DNA of 10,538 nt from an uncultured Sutterella sp. (GTDB taxonomy: Bacteria; Pseudomonadota; Gammaproteobacteria; Burkholderiales; Burkholderiaceae_F): the NCBI GenBank assembly GCA_905198475.1, contig CAJKCQ010000072.1, positions 1 to 10,538 on the forward strand, given 5' to 3'. How positions within the stretch are numbered: the stretch's first letter is position 1; each line of letters opens with the position of its first letter. The notes below the pieces were generated by a model. It searched no databases, was not told the origin of the DNA, and saw nothing but the letters and a program-made list of their open reading frames with translations. Both the position numbers and the translations under genes were made by a program. Positions 1 to 7,070 of this stretch are shown one piece after another.

Positions 1-29
1 AGTTTTCCGACTGAACGAAGTCCCCGATC

Positions 30-935
30 ATGTCTCCCTACGGCATCCTCTGCACCTTCAGCGCCTACATCATGTGGGGGCTCTTTCCTTTCTACTTCCA
101 CGCGCTCTCCGGGATCGGCGCGCTCGAGATCCTCGCGCACCGCGTCGTTTGGTCGCTCGTCTTCATCGTGCTCGTGATCATCGCGATCAAGCGCACGGCC
201 TGGGTGAAGCCCGCGCTCACGAACCGCCGCGTGATGCTCGTCTTCACGGCTTCGGCGCTCCTCGTGGGCGCGAACTGGGGGACCTACGTTTATGCGATCG
301 TCTCCAACCACACGATCGAAGCGTCGCTCGGGTACTTCATCAATCCGCTCGTGACGATCCTCATCTCGAGCATCTTCCTGAGGGAGCGGCTGCGCGGCGT
401 GCAGAAGGCCGCCGTCGCGCTCGCCGCCGTCGGGGTCGCGTGGATCACGATCACCAAGGGCGTGCCGCCCTATCTCGGGCTCGTCCTTGCGCTCAGCTTC
501 GCCTTCTACGGGCTCATCCGCAAGACCGCACCTTTGGGGAGCGTCGAAGGGCTGACGCTCGAGAGCCTCATCCTCACGCCCCTCGCGCTCGGCTGGCTCG
601 GGTGGCTCGCCTCGAAGGGCGAGCTCGCCTTCACGCAGGCGCCCGCCATGACGGAGCTTCTCCTCGTCGCGGCCGGCCCCATCACCGCCGTGCCGCTCCT
701 CTTCTTCGCCGCGGGCGTGCGGTTGCTGCCCTATTCGACGACGGCGGTGATCCAGTACGTGAGCCCCTCGATGGTCTTTCTGATCGGCGTCTTCGCCTTC
801 GACGAGCCCTTCACGCTCGAGATGTTGATCGGGTTCCTCTTCATCTGGGCGGGTGTTGTGCTCTTTCTCGGCGAAACCTGGGCCTTCTCGAGAAGACAGA
901 AGAGCGCCGCCCGGCGCGAGGCCGAGAAGGCCTGA
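30..935 (+). CDS. rarD: RarD family EamA-type membrane transporter
   Basis: A 301-residue polytopic inner-membrane protein of the drug/metabolite transporter superfamily, RarD subgroup. It resembles E. coli RarD throughout: an N-terminal AYIMWGLFPFYF segment, the block EILAHRVVWS, the block ASLGYFINPLV near residues 98-108, SFAFYGLIRK in the middle and a C-terminal FIWAGVVLFL helix. Hydrophobic segments fit about ten membrane helices in two EamA halves (about 5-140 and 145-285), followed by a basic, charged cytoplasmic tail. The length is close to the family norm (about 295-300). The ATG at 30 puts the first helix at the expected place; no strong ribosome binding site is visible in the few upstream bases. 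The substrate is unknown; the name comes from chloramphenicol sensitivity in E. coli and does not establish a role here. It converges on the lpxH cluster. Confidence 0.93.
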   Translation: MSPYGILCTFSAYIMWGLFPFYFHALSGIGALEILAHRVVWSLVFIVLVIIAIKRTAWVKPALTNRRVMLVFTASALLVGANWGTYVYAIVSNHTIEASLGYFINPLVTILISSIFLRERLRGVQKAAVALAAVGVAWITITKGVPPYLGLVLALSFAFYGLIRKTAPLGSVEGLTLESLILTPLALGWLGWLASKGELAFTQAPAMTELLLVAAGPITAVPLLFFAAGVRLLPYSTTAVIQYVSPSMVFLIGVFAFDEPFTLEMLIGFLFIWAGVVLFLGETWAFSRRQKSAARREAEKA

Positions 936-1251
936 AGTCTTCTTCCCGCAGGGGCGTCGTGCATCCCGCCGGCGCCCTCACAAAAACAAGAGTGGGAGAT
1001 CATAGCGCTGGAGCTCACCGCACTGAAACTGATTCCGTCCGCAGCGGCTCGAAATGGTGCGGGGGAGCGGGGCTCCCGGGCGGGTGAGGGAGGCCAACGG
1101 ACCCGCGGGCCGGAGAAGGCGCTCGGGCGCGGCGCATGAAAAACCCCGCGGGAGCTGCTCGCTCGGGCGGGGTGTGGCTTTGGAGGGACCTTGGTGCGGC
1201 GGGAGCGTGCTGCGGCGCCTCAGACCGCCCGTTCCGACGATGTGCGCGGGT
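936..1251. other. Convergent intergenic region
   Basis: This 316-base spacer lies between the ends of rarD and lpxH. The only structure I can support is the leftward terminator at 1139-1173. A GGGAG/CTCCC hairpin near 1064-1080 has no T-run on either strand. No convincing coding region, tRNA or promoter is seen; the reading frames that cross it run on into antisense of rarD or lpxH. Confidence 0.5.
1139..1173 (-). terminator. Intrinsic terminator of the lpxH cluster
   Basis: The arms ACCCCGC (1143-1149) and GCGGGGT (1167-1173) form a 7-bp GC-rich stem, with an inner GAGC/GCTC helix (1152-1155 and 1161-1164). Read leftward, the stem is followed by a T-run (complement of 1139-1143). It lies about 80 bases beyond the lpxH stop codon, in the right orientation to end the leftward transcript. 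Confidence 0.7.
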
Positions 1252-2166
1252 TCAGAACATCTGAATCTGCGCCCGACCGGAATCGAGGAAGGTGATGCAG
1301 CCGGAGCGCCCGGCGCCTTCGACGCCGTCGAGCTTCCAGTCCGGAATCACCCAACGCTCGTAGCCGTCGAAGATGTGGGCGGCGGGGCGGTGGGTGTGGC
1401 CGTGGATCACGAGGTCGACGCCCGCCTCCTTGGCGGCTTCGGCGACGACGCCTTCGACCACGTCCATCTCGAGCATGGTCTTCTCCTTCTTCTCCGTCTC
1501 GGAGCGCTCGCGCGCCTCCTTGGCGACGGCGAGGCGTTCGGCGACGGACTTCGCGAGCATCATGCGCTGCCAGTCCGGGTCGTGCGTGATGCGGCGCAGC
1601 TTCTGATACCCCTCGTCGCGCAGGCACCACTGGTCGCCGTGGGCGAGCAGCACCCGGCGGCCCTTGATCTCAACGACGATCGGATCGTGGAGGAGCTCCG
1701 CGCCGATCGACTGCGCGAACCCTGCGCCCAAAACCACGTCGCGGTTGCCCGGCATGATGAGCACGCGCCGGCCGGTCGCGGCGTGGAGCTTCAGGAGCGC
1801 CGTCACGGGCTGCGCCTCCGGATGGGCGTCGTCGCCCAGCCAGAAGTCGAAGAGGTCTCCGAGAATCACGAGCTCCGGATAGCGCGGCGCGACCTGCTTC
1901 ATGAAGCGCACGAAGGCCATGATGGTCTTCGGCTTCGTGGGCGACAGGTGCAGGTCGGAGATGATCACCGGATTGGTGAGCGGCTCAACCTCAGTGAGGC
2001 CGGCGAGGGCCGGAGGCGGAAACTGTGAGAGATCCATTTTGCTTCGGCTGAAGAAACGCAGCGTTGAATTGACGAAGAGAAGAAGGCCCATCCCGAAACG
2101 GGCCTTCCAGCCGGGCTTTTTCCTCACGCGAAGGTCTCTGTCCGCAGACGGAGTGGCGGGAGGCAT
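1252..2166 (-). CDS. lpxH: UDP-2,3-diacylglucosamine pyrophosphatase LpxH
   Basis: LpxH cleaves UDP-2,3-diacylglucosamine to lipid X and UMP, the fourth step of lipid A synthesis, at the inner face of the inner membrane. It is a Mn-dependent calcineurin-type phosphoesterase and all metal motifs are present: ISDLHLS (D71, H73), GDLFDFWLGDD (D104), PGNRD (N141), LAHGDQ (H176) and IHGHTHRP (H255, H257). These correspond to E. coli D8, H10, D41, N79, H114, H195 and H197. At 304 residues it is about 60 longer than E. coli LpxH, mostly because of an N-terminal extension of about 65 residues with a hydrophobic/basic stretch (about 24-42). The ATG at 2166 overlaps the ppiB stop (TGATG), which favours this start by translational coupling. 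An ATG at 2037 (M44) would give a more typical 261-residue protein. Family is certain, start is not. Confidence 0.93.
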   Translation of the reverse strand: MPPATPSADRDLRVRKKPGWKARFGMGLLLFVNSTLRFFSRSKMDLSQFPPPALAGLTEVEPLTNPVIISDLHLSPTKPKTIMAFVRFMKQVAPRYPELVILGDLFDFWLGDDAHPEAQPVTALLKLHAATGRRVLIMPGNRDVVLGAGFAQSIGAELLHDPIVVEIKGRRVLLAHGDQWCLRDEGYQKLRRITHDPDWQRMMLAKSVAERLAVAKEARERSETEKKEKTMLEMDVVEGVVAEAAKEAGVDLVIHGHTHRPAAHIFDGYERWVIPDWKLDGVEGAGRSGCITFLDSGRAQIQMF

Positions 2167-2663
2167 CAGCCTTCGATCTCCTCGGCCTTCTCGATCACGA
2201 CGTCTTCAAGCGGCACGTCGCCGTAGAAGCCGAAGGTGCCCGTGCGCACGTGGGCGATCTTGTCGACGACGTCCTGGCCGGCCACGACCTTGCCGAAGAC
2301 GGCGTAGCCCCAGCCGTTCGGGGTGGGGGCGGTGTGGTTGAGGAAGCTGTTGTCGTTGACGTTGATGAAGAACTGCGCGGTGGCGGAGTGCGGGTCCGAC
2401 GTGCGGGCCATCGCGATCGTGTAGCGGTCGTTCTTGAGGCCGTTGGCGGCTTCATTCTCGATCGGTTCGCGGGTGGGCTTCTGCTTCATGCCCTGCTCGA
2501 AGCCGCCGCCCTGGATCATGAAGCCGGAGATCACGCGGTGGAAGATCGTGCCGTTGTAGAAGCCCGACTTGACGTACTCCTCGAAGTTGGCGCACGTGAC
2601 GGGGGCGTGCTCGCGGTCGAGTTCGATGTCGATGACGCCGAAGTTGGTGGTGAAGCGGATCAT
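2166..2663 (-). CDS. ppiB: Cytoplasmic cyclophilin-type peptidyl-prolyl isomerase
   Basis: This cyclophilin catalyses cis-trans isomerisation of X-Pro bonds. It has 165 residues, essentially the length of E. coli PpiB (164), and no signal peptide, so it should be cytoplasmic. The active-site block FHRVISGFMIQGGG (41-54, with R43, F48 and Q51) and the AQFFINV strand (96-102) are intact, as is GWGYAVFG (117-124). The block GMKQKPTREPI matches the PpiB subgroup closely. The start ATG at 2663 has a GAGGTG ribosome binding site about 8 bases upstream. Its stop shares one base with the proposed lpxH start, so the two are probably co-translated. The next gene on the transcript's 5' side is a second, exported cyclophilin, so the pair covers both compartments. 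Confidence 0.95.
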   Translation of the reverse strand: MIRFTTNFGVIDIELDREHAPVTCANFEEYVKSGFYNGTIFHRVISGFMIQGGGFEQGMKQKPTREPIENEAANGLKNDRYTIAMARTSDPHSATAQFFINVNDNSFLNHTAPTPNGWGYAVFGKVVAGQDVVDKIAHVRTGTFGFYGDVPLEDVVIEKAEEIEG

Positions 2664-2821
2664 GGGTGTAGCACCTCAGAGAAATGAAGGAACCGGCCGC
2701 CGGCGCGGCCGCGGGGTGCGGACGAGCGCCTCGGCCTGCGGGCCCTGCTGCGGCCGGTGTGGATTGAAGACGTATTTTCTCACGCCGCGGGCCGGCCGTG
2801 ACCAGCCTTAAAGGCGGCGCC

Positions 2822-3400
2822 TCAGAGCACCTTCGCCGAAAGAATCTTCACGGTTTCGACGGGCACGTCGCTCATGCCGGCGCGCCGGCCGGTGCGAACG
2901 GCGGCGATTTTCTCGACGACGTCCGTCCCATCGACCACTTCGCCGAAGACGCAGTAGCCGTTGCCGTCCTGCGCCTGGTCGGCGTTGAGGAAGTCGTTGT
3001 CGGCGACGTTGATGTAGAACTGCGAGGTCGCGGAGTGCGGGTACGAGGTGCGCGCCATGGCGATCGTGTAGCGGTCGTTGCGCAGCCCGCCGCGGGCTTC
3101 AAGCGGAATCGGTTCGTGCGTGGGCTTTTCGCGTAGCTTCTCGTCGAAGCCCCCGCCCTGGATCATGAAGCCCGGGATCACGCGGTGGAAGACGGTGTCC
3201 GTGTAGAAGCCTTCCGAGACGTAGCGCAGGAAGTTCTTCACGGTGATCGGGGCGCGGGCGGGCGCAAGGCGCACGACGATGCGGCCCATCGAGGTGTTGA
3301 TTTCGACGCGGGGTTCGGCCGCGGCCGCAGGAGCGGCGGGGGCGGGAAGCGCCGCGGCGAGGGGCGCGAGGGCGATGAGAAGACGGTGGCGCAGAAGCAT
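2822..3400 (-). CDS. ppiA: Periplasmic cyclophilin-type peptidyl-prolyl isomerase
   Basis: A 192-residue cyclophilin with an N-terminal signal peptide: basic MLLRHR, a hydrophobic Ala/Leu/Pro core, and a probable cleavage site after the alanine run near residue 28 (AAAA before EPRVEI). The mature protein should therefore be a periplasmic prolyl isomerase acting on exported proteins. Catalytic motifs are FHRVIPGFMIQGGG (71-84; R73, F78, Q81) and SQFYINV (126-132). The tryptophan of the PpiB GWGY block is replaced by Asn here (GNGYCVFGEV, 147-156), a common type of variation that need not abolish activity. It is clearly paralogous to the neighbouring ppiB (shared RNDRYTIAMART versus KNDRYTIAMART). 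The start has an AAGGA ribosome binding site five bases upstream. A 158-base gap separates it from ppiB; I see no clear terminator or promoter in it. The ppiA name rests on location and context. Confidence 0.9.
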   Translation of the reverse strand: MLLRHRLLIALAPLAAALPAPAAPAAAAEPRVEINTSMGRIVVRLAPARAPITVKNFLRYVSEGFYTDTVFHRVIPGFMIQGGGFDEKLREKPTHEPIPLEARGGLRNDRYTIAMARTSYPHSATSQFYINVADNDFLNADQAQDGNGYCVFGEVVDGTDVVEKIAAVRTGRRAGMSDVPVETVKILSAKVL

Positions 3401-3460
3401 TTGGTTCCTTCAGTCCGGTTGTGTGTGTCCGCCTGCCGCGCGGCGCTCGAGAGGGCTGCG

Positions 3461-3476
3461 CGCCCGAAGGCGGGCG
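3461..3476 (-). other. Intercistronic hairpin between TPR gene and ppiA
   Basis: CGCCCG (3461-3466) and CGGGCG (3471-3476) form a perfect 6-bp stem around a 4-base loop, within the 93-base gap between the TPR protein stop and the ppiA start. There is no T-run on either strand, so I read it as a possible mRNA processing or stability hairpin rather than a terminator. It may be a chance product of high GC. Confidence 0.3.
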
Positions 3477-3493
3477 TTGCGGAAGTACGTGTA

Positions 3494-4063
3494 TCAGCGG
3501 CTGGTGAGTCGCTGCAGGGTCTTGAGGCGCGTCTGAAGTTCGGCGTTCCCTGAGAGCTTCGGGGCGGCGGACTCGTACTTTTCAAGCGCAAGCGCGAGGT
3601 ACACGTCGCCCATGTTCTTTTCGGCGAGCGCGAACTTCGGGTTGATGAGGAGCGCCTGCTTGAGAAGTCCGAGCGCCTCCTCGAGGTTGCCGTAGCCCGC
3701 CTCGATCACGGCGAGGTTGTTGTAAGGCTCGGGGATTTCGGGGAAGGCGGCGATGAGGGACTTGAGGCCCTTCGCGGCGTCTTCGGTGCGCCCGAGGGAC
3801 TCGAGCGCCACCGTGCGCAGGAACTGGAGCTGCGCGTTGCGCGGGTTCGCGCGGATGCCGATGTCGGCGAGCTCGAGCGCCTGGGCGGCGCGGCCGTTCT
3901 TCAGAAGCTGCTCGACGCGCGGGGAGAAGCCGCTCGTCGTGAGCCCCGCGGCGAGCTCCTCCATCTCGGACGCCGCCAGAGCGGGACCGGCGGGAAGCGT
4001 GAGGCCGGCCGTGAGGACGGCGGCCGAGGCGCAGAGCGCAAGGAGAAGCTTGTTGAGGCGCAT
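3494..4063 (-). CDS. Exported tetratricopeptide repeat protein
   Basis: A 189-residue protein with a signal peptide (MRLNK, hydrophobic core, probable cleavage after PALA at about residue 30), so likely periplasmic. The cysteine at position 11 is not in a proper lipobox (LALC), so I do not call it a lipoprotein. The mature part is helical with about three to four TPR-like units (roughly 48-75, 77-108, 110-143, 145-170). The clearest is 110-143, with PEPYNNLAVIEAGYGNLEEA and a terminal INPKF. TPRs mediate protein-protein contacts; no partner can be named. It is the first gene of the leftward cluster with ppiA, ppiB and lpxH, an arrangement I recall from other Burkholderiales, which hints at a link to envelope protein folding. 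An AGGAAG lies about 10 bases before the ATG. No gene symbol is justified. Confidence 0.85.
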   Translation of the reverse strand: MRLNKLLLALCASAAVLTAGLTLPAGPALAASEMEELAAGLTTSGFSPRVEQLLKNGRAAQALELADIGIRANPRNAQLQFLRTVALESLGRTEDAAKGLKSLIAAFPEIPEPYNNLAVIEAGYGNLEEALGLLKQALLINPKFALAEKNMGDVYLALALEKYESAAPKLSGNAELQTRLKTLQRLTSR

Positions 4064-4175
4064 GGTGGAGGTGCTTCCTGAACTTTTGTCAACGCGGCGC
4101 CCGAGCGCATCAGCCGCACGGCCGACGCTACCTGACGGGACGTGGGCCGCGGGGCGCCGCCGCGGGCCGGGCGGC

Positions 4176-4181
4176 TATACT
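4176..4181 (+). promoter_or_regulatory. Candidate -10 box for cysS
   Basis: TATACT matches the sigma70 -10 consensus at five of six positions and stands out in a very GC-rich spacer. The bases 17 upstream (GGCGCC) are not a recognisable -35. If used, transcription would start near 4188 and leave a leader of about 190 bases before the cysS ATG. Confidence 0.4.
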
Positions 4182-4334
4182 CTCGGGCAAATCAGCCCTT
4201 CATTGTAGCGGTTCAACATGCTCGGAAAGCTTCGGACTTTGTATCGAGAGACGATTCAGCCTTCGGTCCGTCTGATGCGTTGGTGGTCGGAAAACGGCTC
4301 CTGCTGCTATCTGCGCATGCGCTGCTACTCCGGC

Positions 4335-4352
4335 TTGGAGCGCGAGCTCCGA
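4335..4352 (+). promoter_or_regulatory. Leader hairpin with GNRA-type loop upstream of cysS
   Basis: TTGGAGC (4335-4341) pairs with GCTCCGA (4346-4352) as seven base pairs (one U-G wobble) closed by a GCGA tetraloop. It ends 24 bases before the cysS start codon, just ahead of the AGGA at about 4368-4371. It follows a cluster of three cysteine codons (4302-4307 and 4323-4325) in the same frame as cysS. The regulatory role is inference only. Confidence 0.3.
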
Positions 4353-4376
4353 CAGGAAGAACTTCGCAGGACTTCG

Positions 4377-5783
4377 ATGCTTTCGATCTACTCGACCCTT
4401 ACGCGCGATCAGCGCACCTTCGAACCCCTTGAACCCGGCCGCGTGCGCATGTACGTCTGCGGCGTCACCGTCTACGACTACTGCCACATCGGCCACGGCC
4501 GCACCTTCGTCGCCTTCGACGTGATCCGCCGCTGGCTCGAGGCGTCGGGCTACGAGGTCACGTTCGTGCGCAACATCACCGACGTGGACGACAAGATCAT
4601 CCGCCGCGCGGCCGAGCGCGGCGTCACGACCGACGCGCTCACCGACGAATTCGCCCGCGCGATGCAGGAGGACATGCTCGCCCTCGGGTGCCTCGCGCCC
4701 ACCTACGAGCCGCGCGCGACGCAGTTCATCCCGCAGATGCTCAATCTCATCGAGAAACTCGAAGAGAAGGGCATCGCCTATCACGCCGCCGACGGCGACG
4801 TCGATTACTCCGTGAGGAGCTTCAAGCCCTACGGGCGCCTTTCGGGGAAGTCGATCGACGACCTGCAGGCCGGCGCGCGCGTCCAGGTCGGGCAGGGCAA
4901 GCGCGATCCCCTCGACTTCGTGCTCTGGAAGAGCGCGAAGCCCGGTGAACCGCAGTGGAGTTCCAAGTGGGGTTGCGGCCGTCCGGGCTGGCACATCGAG
5001 TGCTCGGCGATGGCGATGAACCTCTTGGGCGAGACGATCGACATTCACGGCGGCGGCCCGGACCTCGTCTTCCCGCACCACGAGAACGAAATCGCGCAGA
5101 GCGAGGCCGCGACCGGCTGCACCCTCGCGCGCTTCTGGATGCATTCGGGCCCGCTGCGCGTGCGCGCGGCCGACGGCACCGAGGAGAAGATGAGCAAGTC
5201 GCTCGGCAACTTCTGGACGATCCGCGATGCCCTGAAGGAAACGAACGCCGCCTACGGCGACGGGTGCGGCAACGAAGTGCTTCGCTTCTTCCTCCTGAGG
5301 AGCCAGTACCGCAGCCCGATCACCTTCTCCTCGACCTTGATCGAAGAGGCCCACAAGGGCCTCGTGCGTCTCTACACGGCTCTGAAGGGCCGCGAGGGCG
5401 ACGGGCGGGAGCTCGACTGGAGCGAACCCTTCGCCGCGCGCTTCAAGGCGGCGATGGACGACGACTTCAACACCGCGCTCGCCGTCTCGGTGCTCTTTGA
5501 GCTCGCGACGGAAGTGAACCGCACGGGCGACCCGGCGCTCGTGCGCCAGCTCCTCGGCCTCGGCGCCGTTCTCAACATCCTCCATGCCGATCCGGCGGAG
5601 TTCCTCCAGGGCGGCGCCGCCCAAGGCGATGAAGCCGGCCGCATTGAGGCGCTCATCGCCGAACGCGCCGCGGCGAAGAAGGCGAAGAACTTCGCCCGCG
5701 CCGACGAAATCCGCAAGGGGCTCCTCGCCGAAGGCATCGAGCTGCAGGACGGCCCGGCGGGCACGACCTGGCGGCGCATCTGA
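4377..5783 (+). CDS. cysS: Cysteinyl-tRNA synthetase
   Basis: CysRS charges tRNA-Cys with cysteine using ATP; it is a class I aminoacyl-tRNA synthetase in the cytoplasm. The 468-residue product has HIGH (37-40) and KMSKS (271-275). The zinc ligands fall at C28, C209, H234 and E238, the same numbering as in the E. coli enzyme. Other diagnostic blocks are MYVCGVTVYD at the N-terminus, NITDVDDKIIRRA (66-78), GRPGWHIECSAM (201-212) and DIHGGGPDL (222-230). The C-terminal helical anticodon-binding part is complete, and the length is near the family's usual 460. The frame is open upstream to 4218, but homologues begin MLxIYxTLTR, so I choose the ATG at 4377, with AGGA five bases upstream. accA follows 79 bases later, separated by a hairpin. 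Confidence 0.97.
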   Translation: MLSIYSTLTRDQRTFEPLEPGRVRMYVCGVTVYDYCHIGHGRTFVAFDVIRRWLEASGYEVTFVRNITDVDDKIIRRAAERGVTTDALTDEFARAMQEDMLALGCLAPTYEPRATQFIPQMLNLIEKLEEKGIAYHAADGDVDYSVRSFKPYGRLSGKSIDDLQAGARVQVGQGKRDPLDFVLWKSAKPGEPQWSSKWGCGRPGWHIECSAMAMNLLGETIDIHGGGPDLVFPHHENEIAQSEAATGCTLARFWMHSGPLRVRAADGTEEKMSKSLGNFWTIRDALKETNAAYGDGCGNEVLRFFLLRSQYRSPITFSSTLIEEAHKGLVRLYTALKGREGDGRELDWSEPFAARFKAAMDDDFNTALAVSVLFELATEVNRTGDPALVRQLLGLGAVLNILHADPAEFLQGGAAQGDEAGRIEALIAERAAAKKAKNFARADEIRKGLLAEGIELQDGPAGTTWRRI

Positions 5784-5812
5784 CGGAGCCCGCTCATCAT
5801 CCCCCTCCAACC

Positions 5813-5846
5813 ATTCCTGCGCCGACCTGAGGTACGGCGCGGGAAT
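5813..5846 (+). terminator. Strong hairpin between cysS and accA
   Basis: The left arm 5813-5824 (ATTCCTGCGCCG) pairs along its whole length with 5835-5846 (CGGCGCGGGAAT): twelve pairs with one T-G wobble. The loop can itself form a short ACC/GGT stem. The downstream tail is only TCTTTCG, so it is a weak intrinsic terminator or an attenuating/processing hairpin. It would lower, but probably not block, read-through from cysS into accA, whose ATG is 16 bases beyond the stem. Confidence 0.5.
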
Positions 5847-5862
5847 CTTTCGAACACGAGAC

Positions 5863-6909
5863 ATGGCCAAGAAGGTATTTCTGGAATTCGAGCGCGACAT
5901 CGAGGCGCTTGAGAAGAAGATCGACGAACTGCGCGAGCTCAACGAAACCGAGTCGAAGAGCGGCGTCTCCGTCGTGAGCGAAATCGCCTCGCTCGAACAG
6001 AAGGAGGACGAACTCGTCAAGAAGATCTATGCGTCGCTCACGCCCTGGCAGTGCTCGCTCGTCGCGCGCCACCCGCAGCGCCCCTACACGCTCGACTACA
6101 TTGACGCGATCTTCACGGACTTCCACGAACTCCACGGCGACCGCGCATTCGCCGACGACCAGGCGATCGTGGGCGGCCTCGCGCGTCTCGCCGACATCAA
6201 CGTCGTCGTGATCGGGCATCAAAAGGGCCGGACGCTGCGCGAGCGCACGCAGCGCAATTTCGGCATGGCCAAGCCCGAGGGCTACAGAAAAGCCCTGCGC
6301 CTCATGCAGCTCGCCGAGAAGTTCGACCTTCCCGTCGTCACCTTCGTCGACACCCCGGGCGCCTACCCCGGCATCGACGCCGAGGAGCGCGGCCAGTCCG
6401 AGGCGATCGGCCGGAACCTCTTCGAGATGGCGGGCCTCAAGGTGCCCGTCATCACGTGCGTGATCGGCGAGGGCGGCTCGGGCGGCGCGCTCGCGATTGC
6501 CGTCGCCGACGTCGTGATGATGCTGCAGTACTCGACCTACTCGGTGATTTCGCCCGAGGGCTGCGCTTCGATCCTCTGGAAGGACGCGGCCGAAGCTCCG
6601 CGTGCGGCGGAGGCGCTCGCCCTCACGGCCGACCGGCTCTCGCAGTTGGGGCTCGTCGACCGCGTGATTTCCGAGCCTCTCGGCGGCGCGCACCGCGATC
6701 CGCAGCTGATGGCCGTGAACCTCAAGCAGGCGCTCATCGACGAACTCCGCGGGCTTCTCAAGTTCCCGATGAACGATCTCCTCGAGCGCCGCGCCGAGCG
6801 CATGCGCGGCTACGGCTTCTTCGACCTCGCCGAGTCGGCGCCTGCGGAGGCCGACCCCAACGCCGTCGTCGATCTCGAGGAGCTTCCGATCAAGCCGTCG
6901 AGCCGCTGA
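5863..6909 (+). CDS. accA: Acetyl-CoA carboxylase carboxyltransferase subunit alpha
   Basis: AccA with AccD forms the carboxyltransferase of acetyl-CoA carboxylase, moving CO2 from carboxybiotin to acetyl-CoA to make malonyl-CoA, the first committed step of fatty acid synthesis. The 348-residue product starts MAKKVFLEFERDIEALEKKI, typical of AccA, with a helical N-terminal part (about 1-60). The crotonase-like core carries TFVDTPGAYPGIDAEERGQS (160-179), GEGGSGGALA (202-211, the glycine-rich oxyanion region) and YSVISPEGCASILWKD (226-241). The tail from about 322 is acidic and longer than in E. coli AccA (319 residues in all). The frame is open upstream into cysS, but that part is cysS antiphase sequence, so the ATG at 5863 is the start; its ribosome binding site is weak. 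It is followed by tRNA-Ser with only 72 bases between. Confidence 0.97.
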   Translation: MAKKVFLEFERDIEALEKKIDELRELNETESKSGVSVVSEIASLEQKEDELVKKIYASLTPWQCSLVARHPQRPYTLDYIDAIFTDFHELHGDRAFADDQAIVGGLARLADINVVVIGHQKGRTLRERTQRNFGMAKPEGYRKALRLMQLAEKFDLPVVTFVDTPGAYPGIDAEERGQSEAIGRNLFEMAGLKVPVITCVIGEGGSGGALAIAVADVVMMLQYSTYSVISPEGCASILWKDAAEAPRAAEALALTADRLSQLGLVDRVISEPLGGAHRDPQLMAVNLKQALIDELRGLLKFPMNDLLERRAERMRGYGFFDLAESAPAEADPNAVVDLEELPIKPSSR

Positions 6910-6920
6910 GCCGCGTTTTC

Positions 6921-6950
6921 TTGCGCGGGACGGCGCGCTTAAGATAGAAT
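6921..6950 (+). promoter_or_regulatory. Probable promoter of tRNA-Ser
   Basis: TTGCGC (6921-6926), 18 bases, then TAGAAT (6945-6950) form a plausible sigma70 promoter. The start site would be near 6957, about 25 bases before the tRNA. It sits in a small A/T-richer patch right after the accA stop. The -35 is weak (TTG only). Confidence 0.5.
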
Positions 6951-6981
6951 CGCGGCTCCATGCCCTGAGGGGCCGCGAAGT

Positions 6982-7070
6982 GGAAGGATGGCAGAGCGGT
7001 TTAATGCACCGGTCTTGAAAACCGGCGAAGCTAATAACTTCCGTGGGTTCGAATCCCACTCCTTCCGCCA
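6982..7070 (+). tRNA. tRNA-Ser (anticodon UGA)
   Basis: The acceptor GGAAGGA (6982-6988) pairs with TCCTTCC (7060-7066), followed by G and an encoded CCA (7068-7070). The anticodon stem CCGGT/ACCGG closes a CTTGAAA loop with anticodon TGA at 7016-7018. A long variable arm (GAAG...CTTC around 7027-7041), typical of serine tRNAs, and a normal T-arm with GGGTTCGAATCCC follow. The length is 89 bases including CCA. Its 3' end is directly followed by phage-like sequence, so it is a candidate integration target that remains intact. Confidence 0.97.

Larger units (their letters stand above)
4064..4376. other. Divergent intergenic region and cysS leader
   Basis: This 313-base spacer separates the TPR-protein start (leftward) from the cysS start (rightward). 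It holds a TATACT box at 4176-4181 and, in the last 100 bases, a leader with a cysteine-codon cluster and a hairpin just before the cysS ribosome binding site. The cysS frame is open back to the ATG at 4218, which would add 53 residues, but cysteinyl-tRNA synthetases start at the equivalent of 4377. I found no clear promoter for the leftward cluster. Confidence 0.5.

Noticed and set aside
1054..2028. 324-codon plus-strand frame over lpxH
   Set aside because: Antisense shadow of lpxH with no recognisable domain; it begins in non-coding sequence.
2664..2821. GC-rich inverted repeats between ppiB and ppiA
   Set aside because: Short stems only (for example TCACG/CGTGA) with no T-run and no promoter-like boxes of quality; expected by chance at this GC content.
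2166..3400. Tandem cyclophilin genes as a recent duplication
   Set aside because: One is exported and one cytoplasmic, with clear sequence divergence; the pairing is, as I recall, normal in Burkholderiales rather than a local event.
4087..4092. Perfect minus-strand TTGACA upstream of the TPR gene
   Set aside because: A matching -10 at normal spacing would fall on the start codon region, and no such box is present.
4218..4376. 53-residue N-terminal extension of CysS
   Set aside because: Family proteins begin at the MLSIYSTLTR equivalent and there the zinc ligand and HIGH numbering match E. coli exactly; the upstream part is better treated as leader.
4200..6020. 606-codon minus-strand frame across cysS
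   Set aside because: It is the antisense shadow of cysS, whose motifs are intact on the plus strand; high GC keeps opposing frames open.
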